Source of the DNA: Falsirhodobacter sp051195255
Lineage (GTDB): Bacteria > Pseudomonadota > Alphaproteobacteria > Rhodobacterales > Rhodobacteraceae
Length of the DNA: 64,000 nt
Assembly: GCF_051195255.1 (NCBI RefSeq)
Contig: NZ_JBNJLK010000006.1
Coordinates: 1-64,000, forward strand
Direction: 5' to 3'
Position 1 is the stretch's first letter; each line of letters opens with the position of its first letter. A program made the position numbers and the translations under genes. Under the pieces are notes generated by a model. That model had not been told where the DNA came from. It worked only from the letters and a program-made list of their open reading frames with translations, and did no database searches. This document shows positions 8,391 through 17,856 of this stretch, piece by piece.

Positions 8391-9427
8391 CCGATGCCAT
8401 CGTCTCCTGGCGGCGCCGGTCGACACGGCGCGCGGCGGCCCTCGGTGCGGCGCTTGCGGCGCTGGTGGTCCTGATGCTGCTGGACCTTGCCACCGGCCCG
8501 TCGGGGATGCCGGTGGGTCAGGTCGTCCACGCGCTGGCGGCAGGACCGAGGGGTGCGGACCATGCCGCCGCCGCCATCATGTTCCAGATCCGCCTGCCCC
8601 AGACGACGATGGCCGCGATCGTGGGCGCCTGCCTCGGCCTCGCAGGGCTCTTGATGCAGACCATGCTCGCGAACCCCCTCGCCTCGCCCTACACGCTGGG
8701 GTTTTCGGCAGCCGCGGGGTTTGGCGCCTCGCTGGCCATCCTTGGGGCCGGGGGCGCGACATTTGGTCTGCCCTTGTGGCTTCTGACGCCGGTGGCGGCG
8801 TTCCTTACCACGCTGATCGCGACCGGGCTTGTCTGGACGATGGCCCATCTGAAAGGCAACCGGCCCGAGATCATGGTGCTGTCCGGCATCGCGGTGCTGT
8901 TCCTGTTCCAGTCGCTGCAATCGCTGGTGCAGTTCCTCGCCTCGCCCGAGGTGCTGCAGCAGATCGTCTTCTGGCTGTTCGGCTCGTTTCTGAAGGCGAA
9001 CTGGACCAGCGTGTGCGTGTCCGGCACCATTCTGCTGGCGTGCCTTCCTTGGATCGCGCGGGACGTCTGGGCCCTGACCGCCCTGCGGATGGGCGAGGCG
9101 AACGCCGAAACGCTGGGCCTGAACATGACCGCCCTGCGCCGCCGCACCTTTTTGCTGACCGCGGCCCTGACGGCGGCGGCGGTGGCCTTCACCGGCACCA
9201 TCGGCTTCGTGGGCCTCATCGCCCCCCATGTCGCCCGCGCGCTGGTGGGGGAGGATCACCGTTTCGCCCTGCCCGGCGCGGCGCTGGCCGGGGCGCTGAT
9301 CCTGATGTCGGCCTCCGTTCTGGGAAAGCTGATCTCTCCGGGCGCGGTCATTCCGGTGGGCATCATCACGGCGCTGGCGGGCGTGCCGATGCTGCTGGCC
9401 GTCATCTGGCGGCACGAGGAGACCTGA
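8387..9427 (+). CDS. FecCD-family ABC transporter permease
   Basis: This 346-residue permease has about ten membrane helices and the usual FecCD/BtuC landmarks: LPQTTMAAIVGACLGLAG, MLANPLASPYTLGFSAAAG, and GTIGFVGLIAPHVARALVG, the segment that carries the ATPase coupling helix. The frame is open to 7529, but the upstream part is an out-of-frame reading of the binding-protein gene. The ATG overlapping the previous stop is therefore the start. It probably works as a homodimer. Confidence 0.9.
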   Translation: MTDAIVSWRRRSTRRAAALGAALAALVVLMLLDLATGPSGMPVGQVVHALAAGPRGADHAAAAIMFQIRLPQTTMAAIVGACLGLAGLLMQTMLANPLASPYTLGFSAAAGFGASLAILGAGGATFGLPLWLLTPVAAFLTTLIATGLVWTMAHLKGNRPEIMVLSGIAVLFLFQSLQSLVQFLASPEVLQQIVFWLFGSFLKANWTSVCVSGTILLACLPWIARDVWALTALRMGEANAETLGLNMTALRRRTFLLTAALTAAAVAFTGTIGFVGLIAPHVARALVGEDHRFALPGAALAGALILMSASVLGKLISPGAVIPVGIITALAGVPMLLAVIWRHEET

Positions 9428-9429
9428 CC

Positions 9430-10173
9430 ATGCTGTCCCTGACCTGCCCCGCCCTTCACCGCGGCCCCGCCCGCATACTGGAGCCCATGAGGCTGGAGCT
9501 TGCCGCCGGCACGATGATCGGCGTCACGGGGCCGAACGGTGCCGGCAAATCCACCCTGCTGCGCGCGATGGCCGGACTTGCGCGCGAACGTGTTAATCTG
9601 CGCTTGGACGATCAACCGCTGGGGCGCGATCAGGTTTCCCTTCTGCCGCAGGCCTTCGCGATCCGGTCCTCGCTGTCCGTGCTGGACTGCGTGCTTCTGG
9701 GCCAGCGCCGGCAGCTGGGCTTCCGCGTTCCGCCCGCGCTGATCGTGCAGGGGCAGAAGCTGCTGGAGGGGCTGGGGCTGGCCGATCTGGCCGACCGCCC
9801 GATGAACCGCCTGTCCGGCGGCCAGCAGCAGCGGGTCCTGATTGCGCAACGGCTTTTCGGCAAGCCGCGCCTTCTTCTGCTGGATGAACCGACCTCCGCC
9901 CTTGACCTGCATCACCAGCTGGCAACCCTGTCCCTGCTGCGCACGCACGCGCGCGACAGCGGAACGGTGGTCATCGCCGCGCTGCACGACCTGACGCTCG
10001 CCTCGCGCTTCTGCGACCGCCTTCTGGTGCTGGGGCAGGGCCGCATCTGCGCCGACGGCCCGGCCGAGGACGCCCTGACCCCCGCCACGGTGGAGGCTTG
10101 CTGGAAGATCCGCCCCGAATACCTGCGGGACCGGGATGACCGCCTTGTCCTGATCCCTCACCTCCCCTTCTGA
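9430..10173 (+). CDS. FecE/BtuD-type ABC transporter ATP-binding protein
   Basis: This 247-residue ATPase carries Walker A GPNGAGKS, signature LSGGQQQR, Walker B LLLLDEPTSALD and a switch histidine in ALHD. It starts 2 bases after the permease stop. Compared with other FecE proteins the N-terminal A-loop region is short and lacks the usual aromatic before Walker A; otherwise it looks functional. It completes an SBP-permease-ATPase importer. Confidence 0.9.
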   Translation: MLSLTCPALHRGPARILEPMRLELAAGTMIGVTGPNGAGKSTLLRAMAGLARERVNLRLDDQPLGRDQVSLLPQAFAIRSSLSVLDCVLLGQRRQLGFRVPPALIVQGQKLLEGLGLADLADRPMNRLSGGQQQRVLIAQRLFGKPRLLLLDEPTSALDLHHQLATLSLLRTHARDSGTVVIAALHDLTLASRFCDRLLVLGQGRICADGPAEDALTPATVEACWKIRPEYLRDRDDRLVLIPHLPF

Positions 10174-10188
10174 CACAAAGGTTTTGCC

Positions 10189-10650
10189 ATGTTCCGTACC
10201 CTGATCCTTGCCCTGTCCCTTTTGATCGCCGGCCCCGTGCTGGCACAAGGCACCGGCGCCATCTCCGTCAGCGACGCCTTCGCGCGGGCGACCCTTCCGG
10301 GCGCGCCGGTGGGCGGCGTCTACATGACGCTGACGAACACCGGCGATGATGATGATCGCCTGCTGAAGGCGACCACCGACGCCGCGCAGGAGGTGACGCT
10401 TCACCAGATGGTCATGCAGGGCGACACGATGCGCATGGCCCCGCTGTCTGACGGACTTGACCTTCAGGCCGGGCAATCCGTCACGCTGGCCCCCTCCGGC
10501 ATGCACCTGATGCTGGAGGATCTGGCCGCCCCCCTGAAGGAAGGCGCCCCGATCGACGTCACCCTGACCTTCGAACAGGGGCCGCCGCTGACGGTCGCTG
10601 TGCCGGTGATGGCCCTGAACGCTGGCCAGGCGCATCACCACCATCACTGA
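10189..10650 (+). CDS. Periplasmic copper chaperone PCu(A)C
   Basis: This 153-residue protein has a signal peptide (1-19, ending PVLA) and the copper-binding set of the PCu(A)C family: His72, Met83, His106 and Met108, close to the H-x10-M-x21-H-x-M consensus. Members carry Cu(I) to the CuA centre of cytochrome oxidase or take part in copper uptake. The C-terminus ends in five histidines after QA, a natural metal-binding tail also seen in other members. It is the last gene of the importer operon, 15 bases after the ATPase stop, with an AAAGG ribosome site. Confidence 0.9.
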   Translation: MFRTLILALSLLIAGPVLAQGTGAISVSDAFARATLPGAPVGGVYMTLTNTGDDDDRLLKATTDAAQEVTLHQMVMQGDTMRMAPLSDGLDLQAGQSVTLAPSGMHLMLEDLAAPLKEGAPIDVTLTFEQGPPLTVAVPVMALNAGQAHHHHH

Positions 10651-10731
10651 CAGCAGGCCCTTTGCGTCGGGGCCGTCCGTTCTGCTATAGAGGCCGACGG
10701 GCACCATGCCCGGAATCGCAACGGACAGATC

Positions 10732-11691
10732 ATGACCCAGCCGGCCCCCGACCAGAAGGCGCCCCTCCGCAAGGCCATCGCCTTCTGCTGCGACGACCGG
10801 TACCGCCCCTTCGCGCTGTTCGCGGCGGCGCAGCTCGTGACGCTTCATCCCGACCGGGATTTCGACATCTGCCTGTGCGACGCGACGGCGCCCACCATCC
10901 CCGACACGCTGCGCCATCTGGGCCTGCGGTCGGTCGCGCTGAACCCCGGCGACACCTTCGCCGGCTTCGCGCTGGACGACCGCCGGTCCGAAAGCGCCTA
11001 TTACCGGCTGCTGCTTCCGCGCCTCCTGGGGCTGGAGTATGACCGGATCCTGTATCTGGACGCGGACGTCTTCATTCAGGACGGCGACTTCTCGCACCTG
11101 CTGGACGTGCCGCTGATCAATCCGGTGGCGGCGGTGCGGGACAACCCCCAATGGCGCACCCCCAACCGCATGCCGAAGGAGTTCCGGACGGCCGGCCTGC
11201 CCAACGCCCCCTATTTCAACAGCGGCGTCCTGCTGATCGACGTCCCCCTGTGGCAAAAACAGCAGGTGGAGGAACGGGCCATCGCCTACGGCGCCGCCTG
11301 CAACGGGCGCCTGCGCCGTCACGACCAGACCCTGCTGAACATCGTGCTGCACCGCAACTGGACCGAGATGTCGCCCGTCTGGAACTGGCAATACAGCAAG
11401 GCCGCCCGCCTGCACGAGGCGGTGGTCGGCGCCAATGTCGTCCATTTCATCGGCCCGCAAAAGCCGTGGAACGCGCCCCAGCACGCCCTCCCCGCCCGCT
11501 TTGCCGCCGCGATGACCTGCTTCCTGCGCGAACACTTTCCCGAACGGATGATCGACCGCACCTTCACCCACATGCCCGTCGACAACCGGATCATGGTGGG
11601 AATGCTTCTGCGCCATCTGGTCAACGGCCGGAAGATGACCCGCTACCTGTCGCGCTTTCCCAGCCGGTATTCGGTCATTCCGACGGCCTGA
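10732..11691 (+). CDS. Family 8 glycosyltransferase (LgtC/GlgA-like GT8)
   Basis: This 319-residue enzyme has a GT-A fold with the metal-binding DAD triad at residues 110-112 (ILYLDADVFI), preceded by SAYYRLLLPRLL and followed by the PYFNSGVLLIDV and HFIGPQKPW motifs of GT8. Such enzymes transfer galactose or glucose from UDP-sugars to lipopolysaccharide or other acceptors on the cytoplasmic face. It appears monocistronic, 81 bases after the PCu(A)C gene. The acceptor is not predictable. Confidence 0.88.
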   Translation: MTQPAPDQKAPLRKAIAFCCDDRYRPFALFAAAQLVTLHPDRDFDICLCDATAPTIPDTLRHLGLRSVALNPGDTFAGFALDDRRSESAYYRLLLPRLLGLEYDRILYLDADVFIQDGDFSHLLDVPLINPVAAVRDNPQWRTPNRMPKEFRTAGLPNAPYFNSGVLLIDVPLWQKQQVEERAIAYGAACNGRLRRHDQTLLNIVLHRNWTEMSPVWNWQYSKAARLHEAVVGANVVHFIGPQKPWNAPQHALPARFAAAMTCFLREHFPERMIDRTFTHMPVDNRIMVGMLLRHLVNGRKMTRYLSRFPSRYSVIPTA

Positions 11692-11730
11692 CGGACAGGC
11701 GGGGTGGCAGCGCCTCGCCCGTTGACGGGT

Positions 11731-12489
11731 TCAGGTGCGCCGGTCCCACCGCTGGGACGACAGGGCCACACCCAGCACCGACAGCAGCGCCAAGGCCAGA
11801 ACCGGCGTCAGCACGGCCCAAAGCGCCCGCTCGACATAGGGCATCCCCTCGGCTAGGCTGAGGCCCCATTCGGGCGACGGCGGCCGGGGGCTCAGGCCCC
11901 AGAAACCCAAGGGCCGCCGAGGCCAGCGCGGCGCCCGGCAGCCGCAGCGTCGCATGACGCAGCACCGGCGCCGCCACGGCCGGCAAGACGGAGCGGAAGA
12001 TCAGCCGCACCGGCCCCACGCCAAGGACGGGGGCGATCTGCACATGCGGCTGCGCCCGCACCTCGGCCACCAGGGCGGCGGTGTGCGCGGCCAGCGGGGC
12101 CCAGGCCACCGCCGTCACCGCGATCAGGGCGCCGCTGGCGCTTGGCCCCATCGCCGCCGTCACCACAAGGCCCGCGATGATCGGCGGGGTGGCCTTCGTC
12201 ACCTTTATCAGGCCGATGGTCACGCGCGGCGCAAGGCCCATGACAAGGCCGATCAGCAGGGAAAGCGCCGTCACGGCCACTGCCATGCCGATGGTGGAAA
12301 CCGCACCATGCGCCACCCGGGCCAGAACGTCGCGCCCTGTGCCGTCCGCCCCCAATGGAAGTGCAAGGCTTGGCCCCTGCAACCGCAGGAAGTCCGAATT
12401 GTAGGGGTCGCGCGGCAGGCCGGCCACCACGATCACCAGAGTCACGACCGGCACCCGCCAGCCGCCCCCTTCCTCCTGCGGGACGGGCA
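11731..12489 (-). pseudogene. Remnant of dipeptide/nickel ABC permease (DppC/NikC type)
   Basis: Reading from about 12489 the peptide follows a DppC permease: the DPYNSDFLRLQGPSLALPLG opening, then LGADGTGRDVLARVAHG, and membrane segments. It loses frame near 11890 at GFLG. The expected ending (LSPRPPSPEWGLSLAEGMPY and a final hydrophobic helix) continues in another frame to a stop at 11731. Its 5' end is also fused in frame to the DppB remnant with no separate start, so bases were lost there too. It is non-functional unless these are sequencing errors. Confidence 0.8.
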
Positions 12490-13430
12490 GCGCGCCCAGA
12501 TGCAGCGCGCGCCCCAGAAGCAGCGTGCGGATCAGGTTGGCCACGATCCCGATCGCGGTCACCAGCAGGATCAGGATGCCCGCCCGCAACGCCGGCAGAT
12601 CCTGGGCCGAGGCCGCGCCCAGCGTGGCACGGCCCAGCCGGGGGATGGAGAAGACCTGCTCCACCGCGATGGCGCCGCCGGTCATGCCGACCATGACCAT
12701 GCCGATCTGGGGCATCAGGCTGGGCAAGGTGCGGCGCAGCACGGCCAGCCCGATCTGCGGACGGGAAAACCCCGCCACGGCCTAGGCGGCGATCCAGCGT
12801 TCGGAGAAGGTGGCGGCCCGCCCGTCCGACAAAAGCCGCCCCAGAAGCCCCCCGGCCGGAAGCCCCCGTGCCAGCGCGGGAAGGATCACATGCCGCGCGT
12901 CCTGCCAGCCATAAGGCGGCAGCCATCCCAGCCGGACCGAGAAGACGGCAAGGAACAGCGAGGACAGCATGAACTCCGGCATTGCCGTCAGCCCGGCGGC
13001 CAGCGCTCCCGCTGTTTGCGTCCCGCGTCCCCGCAACCCCCGGCGCAGGGTGGACAGGGCGACCAGGACCGCCACCACCGCCGCCACGGCAAAGGCCGCA
13101 GCCATGAGCGTCAGCGACACGTCGAAGGCCGCGAGCATCCCCGGCCCCACCGGCCCACCGGAAATCCACGAGGTGCCCGCGCGCCCCTGCAAAAGGTTCG
13201 CCCCCCATCGCCGCAGGTGGTCCACCGGACCAAGCGCCAGCCCAAGCTGATGGCGGATCGCGTCCAGCGCCTCGGGCGTGGCCGCCTGCTCGCCGGAACG
13301 GGCGGGCAGGATGCTCAGCGCCGGATCCCGGCCCGAGCTCCAGGGGGAGAAGCCCCAACAGCAGCATCACCGTCACCAAGGTCACGGCCCGCGACAGCGC
13401 AGGGGCAAGGCCGGCCGGCATCCGCATCAT
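12490..13430 (-). pseudogene. Remnant of dipeptide/nickel ABC permease (DppB/NikB type)
   Basis: The start at 13430 still overlaps the binding-protein stop (ATGA, 13427-13430) and encodes a first membrane helix. Near 13340 the frame shifts, and the rest of the permease (HLRRWGANLLQGRAGTSWIS onward) continues in another frame. At 12782-12784 there is an in-frame TAG (ERWIAA, stop, AVAGFSRPQIG), after which clear DppB sequence continues in the same frame. The normal stop is gone and the reading passes into the DppC remnant. One frameshift, one nonsense codon and one junction loss make a working protein unlikely. Confidence 0.82.
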
Positions 13431-14753
13431 TCGGTCAGGGTCGTGTGTTCGGTGATCAGCGTGCGCTCGCGCGGATCGCGGGCGGCGTCGGCCACGCCCG
13501 CCCCTCGCCCTGATTCACCCGTTCGTGCAGCAAGGGCACGGCCGCGTCGGTGGCAAGGATGGCCTGTTCCGCCCGGATGATGGCGCGGCGGCGGTCTTCC
13601 CCCCGGAAGGGCCTCGGCCGCGTGTTGCAGGGCGGCGTCCACCGCCGGATCGCACAGCTGCGACAGGTTGAACGATCCGTCGCAGGCGAAATCGCTGTAC
13701 ATGTAGGCCACCGGATCCCCGGAATCGAGGATGGTGGCGCGCGACAGGATGAAGACGTTAAAGGCGCCGGCCAGCGCGTCCGCCTCGATATGGGCGTATT
13801 GGCGCACCTCCTGCGTGACGTCGACGCCCGCCTCGGCCAACGACTGGGCGACCAGCACGGCCACTTCCGGCAGTTCGGCGCGATCGCTGAAGGTGGCCAC
13901 CGTGATCTTGTTGCCTTCGGGAACGGCGGGCGTTGTCCGGTCGAACGCGGGGCGCAAGCCGTCCGCCCAAGGCAGCGCCGGGCCCAGTAGCCCCCGCGCC
14001 ACGTCCGCGCGGCCTTCATATACCATACGGACGATGCGCGCGCGGTCCACGGCGGCGCGCAGGGCGGGATCGGCCAGCGGGCCCTTTTCAGTGTTCAGCT
14101 ACAAGGTGTTCGTGCGCGGCATCGGCATTTCGTGGATCAGGTCGGGGTCGATCAGCGCGGCCTGCGACACGGGCAGCGCCTTCACCTGCGCGGTGCCTGT
14201 GCGCAGGGCCGCGGCACGGGCTGGGCCGTCGGACACGTAATCCGCGTCGATGCCCGACAGCTTCGCCCGTTCGCCCCAATATCCATCGAACCCATCCAGA
14301 TGCGCTGGTGACGCCGTTGATCGTCTTCAGCACGAAGGGGCCGGTGCCGGCCTCGATCGGGTTCACGCGGCCATCGGCGCCATAGGCGGGCGGCAAGGAT
14401 GGCCAGTTGCGGGCTCGACAAACGGTTGGGCAACAGGGGATCGTCGGCCACCGTGCGCACGACACCCGCGTCGCCTTCGGCCATCGTCATCTCGGCCCCA
14501 TCAAGGATGCGCGGCTTCGGAACCGCCTTCGTCGCCGCCAGAAGGGAGGCCGCCACGCGTTCCACCGTCAGGTCGGCGCCGTCATAAATCTCAGACCCTT
14601 GCGGATGATGAAGCGCCGGGTCTGCGCGTCCACGTGTTTCCATTCCGTGACGAGGAAGGGCTGCGGGTTGCGCGACCACGGCGCGCGTCCATAATGGGCA
14701 TCGGTCAGGCCGACGCCCGACAGCGACAGCGACAGAAAGGGCGCGAGGGTCAT
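13427..14753 (-). pseudogene. Remnant of oligopeptide-binding protein (SBP_bac_5 family)
   Basis: Pieces of a DppA/OppA-type binding protein are spread over three frames: FLVTEWKHVDAQTRRFIIRK, then YDGADLTVERVAASLLAATK, VNPIEAGTGPFVLKTINGVT, and NTEKGPLADPALRAAVDRAR (after a TAG near 14100). The C-terminal part runs to DPRERTLITEHTTLTE at 13427. At least five frame changes or stops are needed to join them. The N-terminal region between the signal-like peptide and EWKH is too short for the family, indicating a deletion. The former start at 14753 overlaps the ATPase stop. Confidence 0.82.
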
Positions 14754-15528
14754 GCGTGCAGACGCTCGCACCCGATGCCGCAGCCTTGCGCCGCGTGCAC
14801 CAGCGATCGGGTGTAGGGTTCGGCCGGCCGGCTCAGGATTTTCGTCATCGGACTGTCCTCCACGATCCGGCCGCCGTCCAGCACAAGGGCGCGGTCGCAC
14901 AGATGCGCGGCGGCATACAGGTCGTGGGTGATGAACGGCATCCCCGGCCCGCCCGGCGCCTCTGTCACCGCACGCAGCAGCTTCAGGATGCCCGCCTGCG
15001 TCACGACATCCAGCGCGATGGTCGGTTCGTCCGAGGCGAGAACCATCGTGATGCGCACCCGCTGCCGCTGCCCGCCGACAGTTCCGGCGAACACCGGTCC
15101 AGGATCTCCATACCGGGAAGGCCCATCCGCATCATCAGCCGAACCGCCTCCTCTCGTGCCGCCGCGCGCGACAGGCCGCGGTGGCGCATCAGGGGACGCC
15201 CGATCTGGTGGCCGACGGTGGTCAGCGGGTTCGGCGCCGATTGCGTGTCCGGCATGATCATCGCAGCGCGCGTTTTGGGCCAACGGTTCAGGGCGTGGGT
15301 GCGGGCGCTGTCGGTGCCGTTCACCTCCACCGTGCCCGACAGGGTCAGCGGCCATGGCATCAGGCCAAGCACGGCGCGGGCCGAAAGCGACTTGCTCGAC
15401 CCTGACTGCCCCAGAAGGGCCGCGCGTTCCCCCGCGCCGATGCGGAAAGTCAGGTCCTTCAGCAACACGCGGCCCTGCAGCGCGACGCCGAAGTTCCGGA
15501 AGGACAGGGTGGAGGGGCGCGAGGACAT
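14750..15528 (-). pseudogene. Remnant of dipeptide/nickel ABC ATPase (DppD type)
   Basis: The 5' part (residues 1-about 155) reads as a DppD-like ATPase, but Walker A is GQSGSSKS, with serine where the second loop glycine belongs. Near 15065 the frame changes, right at the signature: ELSAGS in one frame, GGQRQRV in the other. Downstream text keeps a Walker B (DEPTIALDV) and FITHD. The frame ends at 14750. The point change in Walker A together with the frameshift argues for decay rather than a single read error. Confidence 0.8.
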
Positions 15529-15669
15529 GGTTCGCCAAGCAATCCTGAAAGGGCGATGGGATCACATAACGTAACCGTCAATCCTGCCTGCGGAAAATTC
15601 GGCACTCGCGATGCCGCCGTCGTGACGGGCGCTAGATCCAGACCACAGGCCGAACTCCCTCAGGACGCG

Positions 15670-15966
15670 ATGAACATGACCCACACGGTTGACGACAGAA
15701 CCACGCTGCAATGCGACATCATGCTGGAAGGCATGGCGGCCATCCGCAACATCTCGGGCGCGCTGCTGGCCTGGGACTGGAAGGATGACGCCGAGCGCCT
15801 GGCCGCGATCCACGGCATCTCCGAAGCACTGTACAATTTCGACGTGCGCAGCGATGTGGCCCTTGGCGTCACCCGCACCGCCCTCCTGAAACTGCGCGAG
15901 GATCATCCGGAGATCGCCAACATGTGCCCGCAGGCTTTCGCCTGGGTGGACAGCGCCGAGGGCTGA
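15670..15966 (+). CDS. Small hypothetical protein
   Basis: A 98-residue, mildly acidic soluble protein with no signal peptide or membrane segment. It looks largely helical (MLEGMAAIRNISGALLAWDW, then AERLAAIHGISEALYNFDV). I do not recognise the family. Support for coding comes from strong third-position G/C bias and an AGGA site 6 bases before the ATG at 15670; a second ATG two codons later is an alternative. It stands alone between the decayed importer operon and a convergent reductase gene. Confidence 0.6.
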   Translation: MNMTHTVDDRTTLQCDIMLEGMAAIRNISGALLAWDWKDDAERLAAIHGISEALYNFDVRSDVALGVTRTALLKLREDHPEIANMCPQAFAWVDSAEG

Positions 15967-16000
15967 CCGGACCGGCGCGCAATGCGCGCCGGACACCCCT

Positions 16001-17029
16001 TCAAAGATCGGCGACCTTCACCACCACCTTGCCGAAATTCTTGCCTTCCAGCAGTCCGATGAACGCGTCGGGGGCGTTTTCCAGCCCTTCGACCATGTCC
16101 TCGCGCCACCTGACGCGGCCTTCGGCGATCCAGCCGGTGACGTCCTTCAGGAAGGCGGGCATCTGCTCCTCCATGAGTTCCGACATGATGAACCCGCGGA
16201 TGGTGAGGCTTTTCTTCAGCACCGTGCCCATCATCGCGGGCAGGCGGTCCGGCCCTTCGGCCACGTCCTTGTCGTTGTAATGCGCCACCAGACCGCAGAC
16301 AGGAATCCGGGCGTACAGGTTCAGCAAGGGCTGCACCGCGTCCCAGACGGGGCCGCCCACATTCTCGAAATACACGTCGATGCCGTCGGGGCAGGCCTGC
16401 GCCAGTTGCTTTGCGAAATCCGGGGCGCGGTGGTCCACGGCGGCGTCGAAGCCCAGTTCGTCCACCACATAGGCGCATTTGTCCGCACCGCCCGCGATGC
16501 CCACGACACGTGCGCCCCTGATCCGCGCGATCTGCCCCACCATCGACCCCACCGGCCCGCTCGCGGCGGCGACCACGACCGTCTCACCCTCTTTCGGCTG
16601 TCCGATGGTCAGCAGGCCCGAATAAGCGGTGAACCCCGTCATCCCCAGAACATGCAGCGCGGTTGACGGGGGCGCCGCGTCCGGATCCAGCTTGCGCAGC
16701 CCCTTGCCGTCCACCACCGCATGCGTCTGCCACCCTGCAGCGGACAGGACCACATCCCCCGCCTTCAGGTTCGGATAGCGCGACTCCACGACCCGCGACA
16801 CGGTGCCGCCCACCATGACATCGCCAAGGGCCATCGGCGGCGCATAGGACTCCCCCTCGTTCATCCGGCCCCGCATGTAGGGGTCCAGCGAGAGATACAG
16901 CGTTTCCAGCAGCACCTGCCCATCCTGTGGCGCCTTCAGCGCCTGCGTTTCCGTCCGGAAATCCGACGGCTTGGGGCGCCCTTCGGGGCGGGCGGCAAGA
17001 ACGATGCGGGTGGTCTGGATGTCGGTCAT
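16001..17029 (-). CDS. NADP-dependent MDR-family 2-alkenal/15-oxo-prostaglandin-type reductase (CurA-like)
   Basis: This 342-residue zinc-free medium-chain reductase belongs to the leukotriene B4 dehydrogenase/CurA group. It shows LSLDPYMRGRMNEGESY near the N-terminus, a Rossmann loop AAASGPVGSMVGQIA, the group motif YFENVGGPVWDAV, and a C-terminal GLENAPDAFIGLLEGKNFGK. These enzymes reduce alpha,beta-unsaturated carbonyls with NADPH, usually for detoxification. It is monocistronic. Confidence 0.92.
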   Translation of the reverse strand: MTDIQTTRIVLAARPEGRPKPSDFRTETQALKAPQDGQVLLETLYLSLDPYMRGRMNEGESYAPPMALGDVMVGGTVSRVVESRYPNLKAGDVVLSAAGWQTHAVVDGKGLRKLDPDAAPPSTALHVLGMTGFTAYSGLLTIGQPKEGETVVVAAASGPVGSMVGQIARIRGARVVGIAGGADKCAYVVDELGFDAAVDHRAPDFAKQLAQACPDGIDVYFENVGGPVWDAVQPLLNLYARIPVCGLVAHYNDKDVAEGPDRLPAMMGTVLKKSLTIRGFIMSELMEEQMPAFLKDVTGWIAEGRVRWREDMVEGLENAPDAFIGLLEGKNFGKVVVKVADL

Positions 17030-17099
17030 AGTCGGCTCCTGTGAATGCGTCGACCCTCAACGCGCAACAGGGGAACCGGTTCGATGTGACGTCGCGGGA

Positions 17100-17732
17100 C
17101 TAGCGGTGATAGCCCGGAAGCGCCAGGCCCCGCAAAAGCGCCAGCGCCCGCAACGCAAAGCCCGCCCCGGCGCCAAGCCCCGCCGCGACCCAAGGCTCCA
17201 CCCCCGCCGAGGTCAGGGCCACGTACAGCCCCGACGCCACGGCCGCCGCCGTCACATACAGTTCCGGCCGCATCACGATGGAGGGGGTGCCCGCCAGCAT
17301 GTCGCGCAGGATGCCGCCCAAACAGGCCGTGACCACCCCCATGATGGCGGCGGGCAACGGCGGGATCCCGTAGGCGAGCGCCTTGCCCGACCCATAGACC
17401 GCATAGGCCGCCAGCCCCACGGCGTCGAACCATTCCACCGCGCGCAGCGGCCACAACCGTTGCGGCGTGAACCACACCGCCACCGCAACCACGAGGCAGG
17501 CGGAGATCCAGACCGGATCGTGCATCCAGAACACCGGCGCCCCGATCAGAAGGTCGCGCATCGTCCCGCCCCCGATCGCCGTGACCGAGGCGAAGAAGGC
17601 GAAGGTCACCATCGTCTGCCCTGCCCGCGCCGCCGCCAGCGCCCCCGACACCGCGAAGACGGAAATGCCTGCAAGGTCCAGCCAGGGCAGGGCGGACTGG
17701 GTCAGGGAGTGGATGGTGTCGGGAGTCATCAT
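17100..17732 (-). CDS. UPF0126/TRIC-like membrane protein (YadS/YicG family)
   Basis: This 210-residue protein has about seven hydrophobic helices and two repeats of the family, each with its glycine-arginine motif: GGGTMRDLL in the first and GGILRDML in the second. Some members have been linked to glycine uptake, and structural relatives are trimeric cation channels; the function here is unassigned. Two adjacent ATG codons (17732 and 17729) are possible starts. It diverges from the transglycosylase gene with about 125 bases between. Confidence 0.85.
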   Translation of the reverse strand: MMTPDTIHSLTQSALPWLDLAGISVFAVSGALAAARAGQTMVTFAFFASVTAIGGGTMRDLLIGAPVFWMHDPVWISACLVVAVAVWFTPQRLWPLRAVEWFDAVGLAAYAVYGSGKALAYGIPPLPAAIMGVVTACLGGILRDMLAGTPSIVMRPELYVTAAAVASGLYVALTSAGVEPWVAAGLGAGAGFALRALALLRGLALPGYHR

Positions 17733-17856
17733 GGCCGTTCTTATGCCACCGCACGCGCGGATCGTCCAACACCCGCGCATCGCGGCCAAGCCCCATTGCG
17801 GCCACGGTGTCATCGTCTACTGTTCCCGTCACAAAATCGGACGAGGGAGAGACGGG

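Noticed and set aside
10636..10650. Five consecutive histidines at the end of the PCu(A)C protein, like a cloning tag
   Set aside because: The surrounding sequence is continuous native operon, and His-rich tails are natural in PCu(A)C and other metal proteins.
9256..11616. Open frame of about 786 codons on the minus strand across permease, ATPase, PCu(A)C and GT8 genes
   Set aside because: It crosses several well-supported genes on the other strand and shows only low-complexity antisense text.
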